From Torreya grandis (lineage: Eukaryota > Streptophyta > Pinopsida > Cupressales > Taxaceae): 64,000 nucleotides of DNA. Below, piece by piece: positions 1-10,225 of the stretch. The position numbers were made by a program, and so were the translations under genes. Position 1 is the first letter of the stretch; each line of letters begins with the position of its first letter. Under the pieces are notes generated by a model. It was not told the DNA's origin. It made no database searches and was given only the letters and a program-made list of their open reading frames with translations. Where the stretch lies: NCBI GenBank assembly GCA_037957365.1, contig JARHVA010002372.1:2119001-2183000 (forward strand), in the 5' to 3' direction.

Positions 1-146
1 TCTAGATCTCTTGGTTTGTAAATTTCATGTTATCTTCCTTGAAATAACATAGTGTTAAATCACATAGGGTAGACTAATCAAAACATAACCATAGGTACAA
101 CTAAATAAATTAGTTTATTTTCAATTTTATATAATATGTTATGCAT

Positions 147-716
<570 letters not shown>

Positions 717-721
717 AGTTT
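717..721. other. Target-site duplication of element A, left copy
   Basis: AGTTT lies directly outside the left LTR and is repeated exactly at 10221-10225 outside the right LTR. This is the 5-bp duplication made by a retroviral-type integrase, and it fixes both ends of element A. Confidence 0.85.
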
Positions 722-1908
722 TTTATAGATGGAATCTAAAGAGATTTAGATCAATCATTAGTCAAGTAAAATCAAGAAAATGCATAAGAACATAACTAAC
801 TAATCTAACTCCTTCGATAGGGTTTTTCAAATAACAATTAAGAGCTATTGAAAGAAAACACACACATAATGCCTTCCCAAGAGCATCCCACCATCTAAAT
901 GTAGCTAAAAAAATGATTTTGCCCTTGGTTTGGTTCTCAAGTCTTCATCAATGATTAATAATTTTCTTCTCCATCATCTCAAGTGCACCAATGAAACTAC
1001 ACTCATGATATAAATTCAAATTTATGCATATCAATGAAGTATCCTATTGAAAATTAATCATAATGACACTACACAATGAAAGGTTGTGGAGATAATTTTT
1101 CATAATAAGTTTACACAAATGAAGCTTAAAAATCGTGGTCTTGGCCCTCCTATTTATAGATTTTTGAGTTTGATCAAAATCAACTATGATCATCTAGCTT
1201 GAGATCAAGATGTGTGGCCATAAATTAATTCAATTTTGGATACTTAAAATATAAATATCGTCACAAACACTTAGAAGGAAGGGGTATTAAAAAGGCATGA
1301 ATAGCCATAGACATTGTATTTTTTACAATTATGGCTTGTGGATGCCACCCCACAAATGATGTCACTTGATGATGTAGATATTAAAAATTAATTTACAAGT
1401 AAAAGATATTCAATAACTTCCATGGATTTTCCACTTAAGATATTTATTTGGATTAATATGCCTAAGTGAGATTAATCAATTTTTATGAAATTATTTAGAA
1501 ATTGGTTACACATTTAATCAAACTAGTTAGAATGTCATATTATTGGGTCATAATTTAACTAGAGAAAAATTAGAAGATGTTAGGTGCGCACATATAGTAC
1601 CCCATTTAGGACATTGTTGACATGAAATAACACATGCATGTGTCTTGTACTTTCAAATTAGAAGAATTCAATGGTCTAGACCATCTAATAGTTTTTTCAT
1701 CATTTTGAATCAAAATGATTTGATCAAAGTTAATAATCACATAAAATGCATTACCCCATTTAGGGATACATTAGCCTAAATTGGCATTTGTATATGACAA
1801 GCTTGAAACATTATGTTTAAGTTATTTTGGCCCAAATTGTGCATTTGAATGCATTTTGAGTAATATTGATAATTTTAACACAATGGTGTTAAGAAAAAGA
1901 TGTCTACA
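722..1908 (-). repeat. Element A 3' LTR
   Basis: Direct copy of 9038-10220 with many substitutions. Shared landmarks include the segment beginning GATGGAAT near 730 and 9045, and the segment ending CACAATGGTGTTAAGAA near 1895 and 10207. Read on the minus strand it starts TGTAGACATC at 1908. Substantial divergence from its partner indicates an old insertion. Confidence 0.88.
1149..1160 (-). promoter_or_regulatory. TATA box of element A 3' LTR
   Basis: The minus strand reads TCTATAAATAGG. The same position is AT-rich TATATAAATAAG in the other LTR (9464-9476) and TTATAAATACAAG in the related LTR of element C. About 45 bp downstream all three keep TGTGTAAACTTATTATG. Conservation between diverged LTRs supports a core promoter at the U3/R boundary. 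Confidence 0.55.
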
Positions 1909-3737
1909 TTTTTACCCTATTTGAGATGGTGTAGAAATACATTTAGTCAAAGCAATGTCTTTTAAAATAAAATAATTTTCAAGAAGTTGGAAGGAAATGA
2001 CCCATGATGCCCTGTCGATAGGACACACAAGGATGAAAGAGAAGGATGAAATCTCTAAAAGAGAGAGAAAGAGTGAGATTAACCCATGAATGAGATTAAA
2101 TCCTCAATGAGCTAATGTTTGCATGGGTTGAATCTCAATGATCAAAATATAATTATAATATAATGGACCCCAAAGATGGGGGTAATTAGGAATGATACAA
2201 TCAAAAATATAAGAGACACACTATGAACATACCTTAATGAAGGTGCAAGATGTGTACTTAGGGAATGCTTGATCCTAAAATAAGTTACACATTATGAATT
2301 GCCAAAATTGACAAAAAAAGTACACAAAGATTAGAATTAGAGGAAATAGGGTAACATTTATCTATAGAAAGGAAATAATAATGTACCCCAAAATAGTGAA
2401 TTTGATTGGTTGATAAATCAATTTTTCCCCAGTAGGGTTGATTTTGATCATTAATAACCAATTATGCCCCTGTAAGTTTGATTTGATTTGATGATTGGTC
2501 TAAATGTGGTGCCCCCACATGGAAAATTTGCAAAAATATCTCAAGGATATAACCTAATACATATATTCAATATGAGTGGGTGAAAATGTAAATTCAAGAG
2601 TCTAATGACTAAAACAATCATAAAAAAATAGGCATGCAATGATGTACAAAGTGATTAAAGAGATGAATAGAGGAATAAAGGTGGTTGAGCTGACCTGAGA
2701 TACATCATGTATCCAATCACTACCCACATAGTTCAAATGGGCATCAAGCCAATGCATTTCACCCAAAATTGGGATAAAATGGAATGAAGAATGAAAAATA
2801 AAATATAAATTGACCACAATTCAATTAGACTCATAATGTATGCTAAGAGATGCACATCTTGCATAGAAGCAGGGTGCCTAGTTTCATTGGTGCACTGGAG
2901 AGTTGATCTTTAGAGATAAATTGACTTTGAAACTTGGATCCAAATCACATATCACTTGCTATAGTAAAAGGAAATTATGAATCATAAGTATGAATAGCCT
3001 ATAATGACATTATGTTTCAATTATGATAAATTGATTCAAATGTGAATACTTATAACTAAGGAAAATGATAATAAATACCAAGACTATAGTTACAACTATT
3101 TACATTTAAATAAAAAAACATATAAAAACAAAGAAAAAAATACAAAGTATAACCTAACTTAAAATCGAGATATGAAAACTCAAGACTTAAGTAGGAACAA
3201 CAATGTACAAAAGCAAAACAAGAAAAAATTAGTAAACAAAATGAAAACAAGATATGAGTAATCAAGATCCATGTATACTAATAAGATGTACTTGAAAAAA
3301 AAAAATAATAACATGACAAAACAATAACTTAAAATATCAACATAGCCAAATATCAATAAAAATAAAATAAACACACATAAAGCCTAAAAGTAAAAGCAAA
3401 AGAAAGCATCCTAATAATGGATTTGGCCCAATAGGGTGGATTAAGGATGACTAACTAGGCTTAAACATGATAATTTGTTTTTGTATTTTAAAGTTTTATG
3501 AATGTTTTTAGAATTTTAAGGGTATCTTAACTTGTTAGAGATTGACAAGATACTACTTGAAAAATGGTGAGAGTATATGGAAACGGAGGACTAAGTTAGC
3601 CTCAACATGAATTAAGCATGACCTACATAGCCATAGTAGGACCTCAAGTCACAATAATTCTATGCACACAAAAGGTAGTGAAAAACTAACTAGATCACAA
3701 TAAGTTCACAAATAAATGCTAAATGACAAGGCAAATG

Positions 3738-3783
<46 letters not shown>

Positions 3784-3823
3784 CAACAACAACAAAAACA
3801 ACAACAACAACAACAACAACAAC

Positions 3824-3858
<35 letters not shown>
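3738..3858. repeat. Compound (AAT)n-(AAC)n-(AAT)n microsatellite
   Basis: About 14 AAT-type units, then about 14 AAC-type units with one interruption (AAAAAC), then about 12 AAT units. It lies inside element A. Long homopolymeric frames across it are artefacts. Confidence 0.97.
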
Positions 3859-3860
<2 letters not shown>

Positions 3861-3911
3861 CCAAGTAATGCAACAATGCATGATAAAAAAGTGTTATTCC
3901 TAATTTTCCTG

Positions 3912-4141
3912 TAGGCAATTATATTTAATGGTACCAAATAAAATACTAATTTACCCATAGGTGATTATAATTAGGAAAAAAATTCATAATACTAATTTGC
4001 CCAAAGGTGGTTATAATCAATGATACCAAATAAAATATTGATTTACCTATAGGCAGTTATAATCAATGGTATCAAATAAAATACTAATTTACCCATAGGC
4101 AGTTATAATCAATAGTACTAGATAAAATGTAAATGAAAGAT
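3912..4141. repeat. 46-bp tandem repeat, five copies
   Basis: Units start at 3912, 3958, 4004, 4050 and 4096, exactly 46 bp apart. Each begins like TAGGCAGTTATAATCAATG and ends like ACTAATTTACCCA. The copies differ by substitutions but hold the period with no indels. Part of the element A interior, function unknown. Confidence 0.9.
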
Positions 4142-4704
4142 AACTTTCCAACTCAACTATCACACTACTTTCATAGATCTTCATTCAAGTACAAAATTCT
4201 AAAACTATTGAAACTAGATTAAAATCCCTTCACAAAAGGTGTAGGATGAACCAAAAGAACTAAGATCAAAATAGGTTGGGTAGGATGGCTAAGAACAAGC
4301 CTTGGTTAGTAGTAAAGACATGGTATAATAAAATGGTATAAATAAAATGATAAGATGACACTTTACTTAATGCAAAATGGTTGCACCCAAGTGATGATTG
4401 AATTGAAAAATGGTAAGAACATGGCTTTGTTTATGTACAAAATGATGATATGTTCAAACTTAAAAATTTCTTTCAAAATAGTAAGAACATAGTTAAGGTG
4501 ACCAAGCTATCCTCAATATAAATTAAGCACTTCCTACATAATCCCAAAGGACCTCAAGTCAATGTATTTCAAGTAGGCATGGTAGAAAGGACACAATGGT
4601 ATAAGATGCCTAAAATGAAATGGTTTATAATGACAATAGGGTTGCCCCCAAGTCATAAGTCAAGGGAAATGGTAGGGTAAATGACCAATGAAAAATGGTT
4701 TTAT

Positions 4705-4900
4705 TGCTCTTGATAATGTGGAGATGCACTTCGTAGTCAACATATGAGACAACCAAAATAATTAATCATAAAATTGGTATCCCATACCCTTTTGTAATAA
4801 CTACTCTTACTGATGTGGAGATGCACATTCTAGTCAACATATGAGACAACCATAATAATCAACCATAAAATTGCTAACCAACACCTCATCTAAATAACTA
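4705..4900. repeat. 97-bp tandem duplication
   Basis: GTGGAGATGCAC at 4718 and 4815 marks two adjacent copies of a unit of about 97 bp, which also share GTCAACATATGAGACAACCA and the ATAACTACTCT segment. It is one of several local duplications in the element A interior. Confidence 0.8.
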
Positions 4901-5219
4901 CTCTATCAAGAACTTGCTGCAAATTTGGACTCCAATAATGTTGTGATATCCATTGGTTGTTTATTATATTTCTTTCAAACATTGAGATAAGATACCTTCT
5001 TAGCCTCTACAAAGAAAAGTGCAGCTAGGGATGATAAATAATGTTAGGCATAGGATAAATGATATAAGTTGGTAATGAAAATGTGGATTATAATGGAATA
5101 TATAATGGTGGGGAGTAAATGAATATCGATATTTTTAGGCACACACAATGTTGATGATTTTATATTTGACATAATTTTGGTTGTGGTAGGGCTAAAGACT
5201 TCTACACATTCTCTCGATT

Positions 5220-5417
5220 GGGCTAAAGATAAGGATAACCTAAAATGGTAACCTTTGAGAATTATAGATCTTATGGGCTCACACATGCCAAAGGAGAAAG
5301 ATAGCTTAAAATGGTAACCTTTGAGCATTATGGAACTTTTGGTATCACACAAGCCAAAGGAGAAGGATAGCATAAAATGGTAACCTTCAAGCATGGCATG
5401 AAAATTGAAGGAGAAGG
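5220..5417 (-). repeat. 66-bp tandem repeat, three copies (22-codon period)
   Basis: TAAAATGGTAACCTT recurs at 5241, 5307 and 5373, a strict 66-bp period. On the minus strand, the sense strand of element A, the block is open and repeats a 22-residue unit with core LKGYHFKLSFSFG, followed by about 50 further residues to 5044. It could be a scrap of a repeat protein or a chance open frame over a non-coding tandem repeat. I do not recognise it. Confidence 0.8.
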
Positions 5418-5906
5418 ATGGGGATGATGTATAAAAATAGCCATGAATTGGATTGTTATTTAAAAATGAGACCCAAAGAGGGCAGTGATCTCAAATATAA
5501 TGAAGTGCTCATGCCCATCATAAAAATGATCTTCCTCATAACTAAGGCCATAAGATACCCCATTATGATTATACCTTTGAGCCATGTTTTATAAGATTGT
5601 TTTCTAGGTTTGGCAAGATTTGGAAAATATTTTGCAAATGTTAACAAGGTGTGTTTTAATTTTATTGAAACAAGTGATAAGGTAAAAAAGAGACCATAAT
5701 AAAAATAAGGTCGCATAGTACCACATAATTAGAATAAATGATCATGAAATTACTAGAACTTGTTAAGTTAAAATCATCAAACTAGAAGAAGTGTAAAATA
5801 GTACACCAAATGTAGGCCAAAGATATGTCAATACAATAAAATATAGGGACAAATTTGATGAGTTGAAACTAGAAAACTAGAAGAAAGTCCTTCATATTAG
5901 GAAGGT

Positions 5907-5924
5907 AACAATGCAAACTAATAA
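5907..5924. other. 18-bp target-site duplication, left copy
   Basis: AACAATGCAAACTAATAA occurs here and again, identical, at 6826-6843, bracketing a block that is clearly richer in G+C than its host. An 18-bp duplication is typical of target-primed reverse transcription by non-LTR (LINE-type) machinery. Confidence 0.92.
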
Positions 5925-5963
5925 CGGCCGCGCTGAACCTTCACCATGGAGGGAGCGCGGCCG
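5925..5963 (+). other. Perfect inverted repeat at the 5' terminus of the retroposon
   Basis: CGGCCGCGCT (5925-5934) pairs perfectly with AGCGCGGCCG (5954-5963) around a 19-nt loop. The first arm begins on the very first base after the duplication. In RNA this would be a very stable, almost all-GC hairpin at the 5' end. Confidence 0.85.
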
Positions 5964-6583
5964 TGGTTTTTGGAGACCTGGTCCCTATGGTATTGGGTAC
6001 CATGGTGTTGGGCGTGGCGCGGGGTGGCATGGGTCTCTTCTGCTGTGTGTTGGGGGAATCTTTTTTCCCTATTTTAACTGTCAATACCAGCACATGGAGT
6101 GGTGTTGGCCATTATTTTTCTCGACCAGCAAGCCTGGTAAGGGTTTGGCCATGGGGAGGGCCTTGAATGGATCTCTGTGGTGTTAGATGGTGGGTCAAAA
6201 GTGGATCAGGAGGGGCTCTATTTCTGCTGTAACCCTAGGGGCATGATTGAAGATGAGTTTTTTGGGGGTGGTGGTCAAAACCAGTTTTTTGCCATTACTT
6301 TTCATCTGTGGGTTCATTGCTCATGTTGAAGTGCTTCAAGACGTCATTCGACGAAATTTTGATTACCAAGGCAGTGTTGCCTCTGTGTTTTGTAGAGGGG
6401 GAGAATGGGTTGATGACCGGATGGACGTTTGAGGTGATGGTAGAACTAGTTCTGGGGATTGTTTCTTTGTTGTTTGGTTGGGGTTGGGGTCTTTTGGCAG
6501 ATGTTATTGCGGCTCCCATAAACCCTTCCTCATGTTAATGCGGCTCAAAAATGTGTAGATCTTTTAATGCATGGATTTTTTAA

Positions 6584-6807
6584 AGGTTATAGGTCCTTGT
6601 AAAACCTGGGTTCCTATTTCAGGTCGTAGCACCTGGTTTTATTGTTTAGGTTTTAGGTCCTTGTAAAACCTGGGGAGCTTTGTCTGGTTTATATTGGTGG
6701 TTTCAGGTCCAAGTAAAACCTAGTTTTTTACTATTTTTTAGTGGGTTGTTATTGCTTTATTTTTATTTTTTTGATCTGTAAAGGGTTTCGAGGCCCCTTC
6801 AAAACCT
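6584..6807 (+). repeat. Four repeated stem-loops in the retroposon 3' region
   Basis: Copies at 6584-6607, 6648-6671, 6698-6721 and 6783-6807 share AGGTCCTTGTAAAACCT or close variants. The second reads AGGTTTTA then TAAAACCT around an 8-nt loop, a perfect 8-bp stem. The others pair 5-8 bp. A weaker fifth copy may lie at 6621-6636. LINE and SINE reverse transcriptases often recognise a 3' stem-loop, so this may be the recognition structure in multiple copies. Confidence 0.75.
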
Positions 6808-6825
6808 GCTTTTACCTTAATCTAA

Positions 6826-6843
6826 AACAATGCAAACTAATAA
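6826..6843. other. 18-bp target-site duplication, right copy
   Basis: Identical to 5907-5924. After it the sequence returns at once to the AT-rich element A interior. Confidence 0.92.
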
Positions 6844-8527
6844 ACTCAAGATGTGAAAATAAAAAATAATTCCTAAGTATAAAACTAAAACCAAACAAAT
6901 AGCACAATGTTACCACATGGTAATAGGAATTAGGATAAAATGTGTTCAAGAACTTACAACATAAGAGAGACTCTAGATAACTTAAGTTCACAATGATTAA
7001 ATGATGATAATGAGCCTATAAAATGACCTTCAACCCAAATGGGAAATCAAACCCAAGTGAACTCAAAACAAGTGTAAATGGTGAACCAATTAACACCTTG
7101 GCCTAGAACTTAGAAAGGTGAGATTTTGAATTTCAACTAAAAAGTGGAGGAATTGGAGATTTTTTCAAAATAGTCTAAGCTCAGATGGGTAGCATAACAA
7201 TGTTATCTAGATAAAGATAAACATAATGTTTTAAATGAGGATTTTGAATAAGGAAAAATATGATTTGGATTTAACTAGTGTAATGCCTCCTTGTTCAAAG
7301 AAAATGGTGGATAAAAAAAGTGTTTAGCTGACATATTTTTGCTTTCAAACAAGTTTTAGACTCAATAAATACCAAGTAAAGGAAAATACCAAAAGCAACT
7401 AATTAAATCATCTTAAGCCCTAAAATTAGCAAGCTTGTATCATATTATTAAAATCCACCTATATACATGCTATTGGGAGAATTTTTAAGTGTTAATCTAA
7501 AAATAAAATCACATGAATTAGTAGGGTTTTTACACCCCCTTCTCCAAAGAGATTGTATGACAACATGGGCCTTTAGGCTACTCACCTTACTCAACAATAT
7601 GTTTGTATCAAGTGGTGTTGTTCTAAAACTTAAATTTTTAACCATATAGATGGTCACAAATGTGATTAATGCTAGACATGCCTAACATCAACTAAGTTCA
7701 TACTGATTAACTTATTATGAAAGGGTATATTCCTTTCCATAGCACTTCCATCTATGTATTTCTTAGTGGAATCCCCTAGTTAACCCAACCTAACTCTGGT
7801 CTTCTTTATGATTAGAGAGGTTAGCCACTTAACCCCCTAGTAATCATAGGATATGTGCCATGATTAATATACCCCATCATGGAGTGGGGTTAAAACAATT
7901 TAAGGAGATAAAACCTTGGGTCAAAGCTTCCCTAAATAACTCTTTAAGAAGCTATTAACTTCCCCTCATAAACCAAGTTACATAAAATAAAACTAAGTGA
8001 AAAGACTTTAAAGGTTATTTTTATATCACCAAACCATACGGGTTTTAGGGAGAGCCTCAACAACATTATTTTCATGCCTTGGATAAGGCACACATTGCAA
8101 GGAAAAGGAAATTTTGGTCATTCAAGTTCCCTAAAGGGGATGGGGGAGAGAATACATGCACTCTTCATTTTGCATAAAAAACAAACAAGTATAAAATGAT
8201 CTAACATAAAATAACACACTTCAAGGAATTTTCAATTTATGTGAATGTTTATTTTATGCACCAAATTAAGATATTTGTGATTTTTTTACCCCCTTGGCTA
8301 ATTGAAAACTTTGAAAATTTTTCAAAAATAATTAAAAAATCATCCAAATTCATTTTAATCACCAAATGGAAAATTTCAATACTTTAAACATGTTTAAATT
8401 TATCACTTTTCCACATGGGACCTACAAATGTTAGAGAGTTTACTTCTACTTTGAAGCATAGTTATCAATGAAACAAGCAAGATTTAAAAACTTGCTCTTG
8501 GGTTCTCTAGTTTTATTGCATAAAGAC
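6844..8527 (-). other. Element A interior shared with element C
   Basis: No coding frame is recognisable. Several stretches on the minus strand match the interior of element C: the CCCCTTTAGGGAACTTG segment near 8130 matches C near 30252, the AGGGAAGC-TTTGACCCAAG segment near 7925 matches C near 30460, and GGTGAGTAGCCTAAA near 7580 matches C near 30810. The shared order over more than 1.5 kb shows A and C had the same non-coding leader. Confidence 0.7.
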
Positions 8528-8900
8528 TGATGCTGGTCAATAGTGATCGAGGCTAGTTGAAACAAGATCAATGTTGTTAATAAAATAACTAATGTTGATC
8601 ATAAAAAATTGATGTCGATTGATAAAAAATGACACTAGTTACCTGTGAACCCTTAGGCAAAAAACATTTGGTCAACAAACTTTAATTAGCCCAAGATTAG
8701 TATAAAATATATAGAAAAGCTATGTATCATGCAATAAAATTTTTAGGAAGATAGTGAAAAACCAAAATATCAACTTGCAAATCTAAAAATATTCTAAAAA
8801 TCAAATTTTTATCCATGTTATGCCCTATGCTAGAATTGATGCCAGTTCGATAGGACTAATGTTGGTTACACATAACTAATATCAGTCATTGTGTGAACTA
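8528..8900 (-). repeat. 21-bp repeat blocks downstream of the element A PBS
   Basis: Block 1 (8528-8645) holds about five units starting at 8528, 8549, 8570, 8591 and 8611, with cores such as TGATGCTGGTCAATAGTGATC and AATGTTGATCATAAAAAATT. Block 2 (8833-8900) holds three more. They start 0.14-0.5 kb downstream of the PBS in element orientation. Element C has 21-bp units of a different sequence at the same position. Confidence 0.65.
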
Positions 8901-9015
8901 TGTATCAATAAAAAATAAAAAAACATAAGAAAATAATGATAAAAACTTGATTTTTAAGGATTTTTTAGAAAATCTAAAGATGCCAAATTATTCTCCTTAC
9001 TTGAATGAGATGCAT

Positions 9016-9035
9016 GGTCCCGCCAGGCATGCCAA
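9016..9035 (-). promoter_or_regulatory. Primer-binding site of element A
   Basis: The minus strand reads TTGGCATGCCTGGCGGGACC, two bases after the 5' LTR. Element C has TTGGCATGCTCAGTGGGACC at the same place. The position and conservation mark the tRNA primer site and set the minus orientation. I cannot name the tRNA with confidence. Confidence 0.75.
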
Positions 9036-9037
9036 GG

Positions 9038-10220
9038 TGTAGAGATGGAATTCAAAGTGATTTAGATCAAGCATTAGTCAAGTAAACTCAATAAAATTCA
9101 TAATAATATAACTAACTAATCCAAATATTTTGATGGGGTTTTACAAATGACAATTAAGATCTATTAAAAAAACACACACACACAATGCCTTCCCAAATCA
9201 TCCCACTATCCAAATGTGGGTCAAAATGTGATTTTACCCTTAATTTGATGCTCAAGTCTTCGTCAATGATAAATGATTTACTCCTCCATCATTTAAAGTG
9301 TACCAATGAAACTAGGCTAATGATATAAAATCAAACGTATGACTATCAATGAAGTAATCCTATTACAAATTAAGCATAATAACACTACACAAAAAAAAGG
9401 TTATGGAGAGAATTTTGCATAATAAGTTTACACAAATGAATCTTAAAAATGGTGGTCTTGGCCCTCTTATTTATATATTTGTAAGATTGATCATAATCAA
9501 TCTTGAGATCAAGATGCACGGCCATGAATTAATTAAACTTTAGAGACTTACTATATAAATATCCTCATAAATATTTGGAAGTAAGGAGCATTAAAGAGGC
9601 ATGGAAGGCCCTAAACTTCATATTTGTTGCATTTATGGCTTATGGATGACACCCCATAAATGATGTCCCTTGATGATGTAGATATTAGAAATAAATTTAC
9701 ATGTAAAATATATTCAATAAATTCCATGGATTTTCCACTTAAGCTCTTGTTTTGGATTAATTTGCCTAAGTGAGATTAATTAAATTTTATGCAATTATTT
9801 GGAAATTAGTTGCACATTCAATCAAATTGGTTAGAATGTCATATTACTAGGTCATAATTTTATTGGAGTGGAATTATAAGAAGATTTTAGGTGTATATGG
9901 ACCAATACCCCATTTAGGACATTGTTGACATGAAATAACACATGCAAATGTCATGTGCTTTTGAATTAAAAGAATTCAGTCGTCTAGAACATAAAATTGT
10001 GTTTTCTTCATATTAGCTCAAAATGATTTGATCAAAGTTAATAATCACATAAAATTTATTGCCTCATTTAGGCACACATTAGCCTAAATCAGCATTTGTA
10101 TATGACAAGATCTAACCATTTAGAGCATTTAAGTGATTTTGGCCTAAATTACATGTTTCAGTGCATTTTGATTAAGATTAAAAATTTCAACACAATGGTG
10201 TTAAGAATTAGATGTATATA
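9038..10220 (-). repeat. Element A 5' LTR
   Basis: Pairs with 722-1908. The inner end (TGTAGAGATGG on the plus strand) is next to the PBS and the outer end (decayed TGTATATA) next to the AGTTT duplication. A TATA-like TATATAAATAAG lies at 9464-9476 on the minus strand. Confidence 0.88.
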
Positions 10221-10225
10221 AGTTT
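10221..10225. other. Target-site duplication of element A, right copy
   Basis: AGTTT, identical to 717-721. Confidence 0.85.

Larger units (their letters stand above)
5925..6825 (+). mobile_element. GC-rich non-LTR retroposon, possibly an internally deleted L1-like element
   Basis: A 901-bp insertion in element A, bounded by identical 18-bp duplications. The left end starts exactly with a perfect 10-bp inverted repeat. The right end has a run of short stem-loops and finishes in a degenerate TAATCTAAA in place of a clean poly(A) tail, so I read it left to right. The terminal segment (GGGTTTCGAGGCCCCTTC then AAAACC) resembles 3' ends I associate with plant L1 elements, but I cannot verify that. 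A Gly/Arg-rich frame runs from 5911 to 6186 and another from 6308 to 6538. Neither matches a family I know. No RT or endonuclease is present. Alternatives are an unusual SINE (no clear pol III A or B box seen) or a retrocopied cellular transcript. The fresh duplication and better-preserved G+C suggest it arrived much later than A. Confidence 0.8.
722..10220 (-). mobile_element. Element A: complete non-coding LTR retrotransposon (LARD-like)
   Basis: Two direct repeats of about 1.19 kb (722-1908 and 9038-10220) flank a 7.1-kb interior. They are bordered by a perfect AGTTT duplication. On the minus strand the 5' LTR (9038-10220) is followed by a primer-binding-site motif, so the element reads leftwards. 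LTR termini are TGTAGA and TCTACA where undecayed. I found no gag, protease, RT or integrase remnant, while the interior has blocks of 21-, 46-, 66- and 97-bp tandem repeats, a compound microsatellite and a GC-rich retroposon insertion. Long LTR elements without coding capacity are known as LARDs and depend on a partner in trans. PBS and LTR style suggest Ty3/gypsy. Loss of the coding region by decay alone is less likely, because even fragments would be expected to show. Confidence 0.85.

Noticed and set aside
3056..3958. Several minus-strand hydrophobic or poly-Tyr/Leu/Val frames
   Set aside because: Low-complexity AT-rich sequence and the AAT/AAC microsatellite explain them.
3912..4141. CRISPR-like regular repeats
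   Set aside because: The units are directly abutting tandem repeats without unique spacers, in a plant retrotransposon; no cas-like genes.
5911..6538. Gly/Arg-rich 91-codon frame and the overlapping 60-76-codon frames in the GC-rich retroposon
   Set aside because: The first start codon belongs to the target duplication, not the element; frames overlap on both strands as expected from high G+C, and no family is recognised. Kept only as part of the retroposon description.
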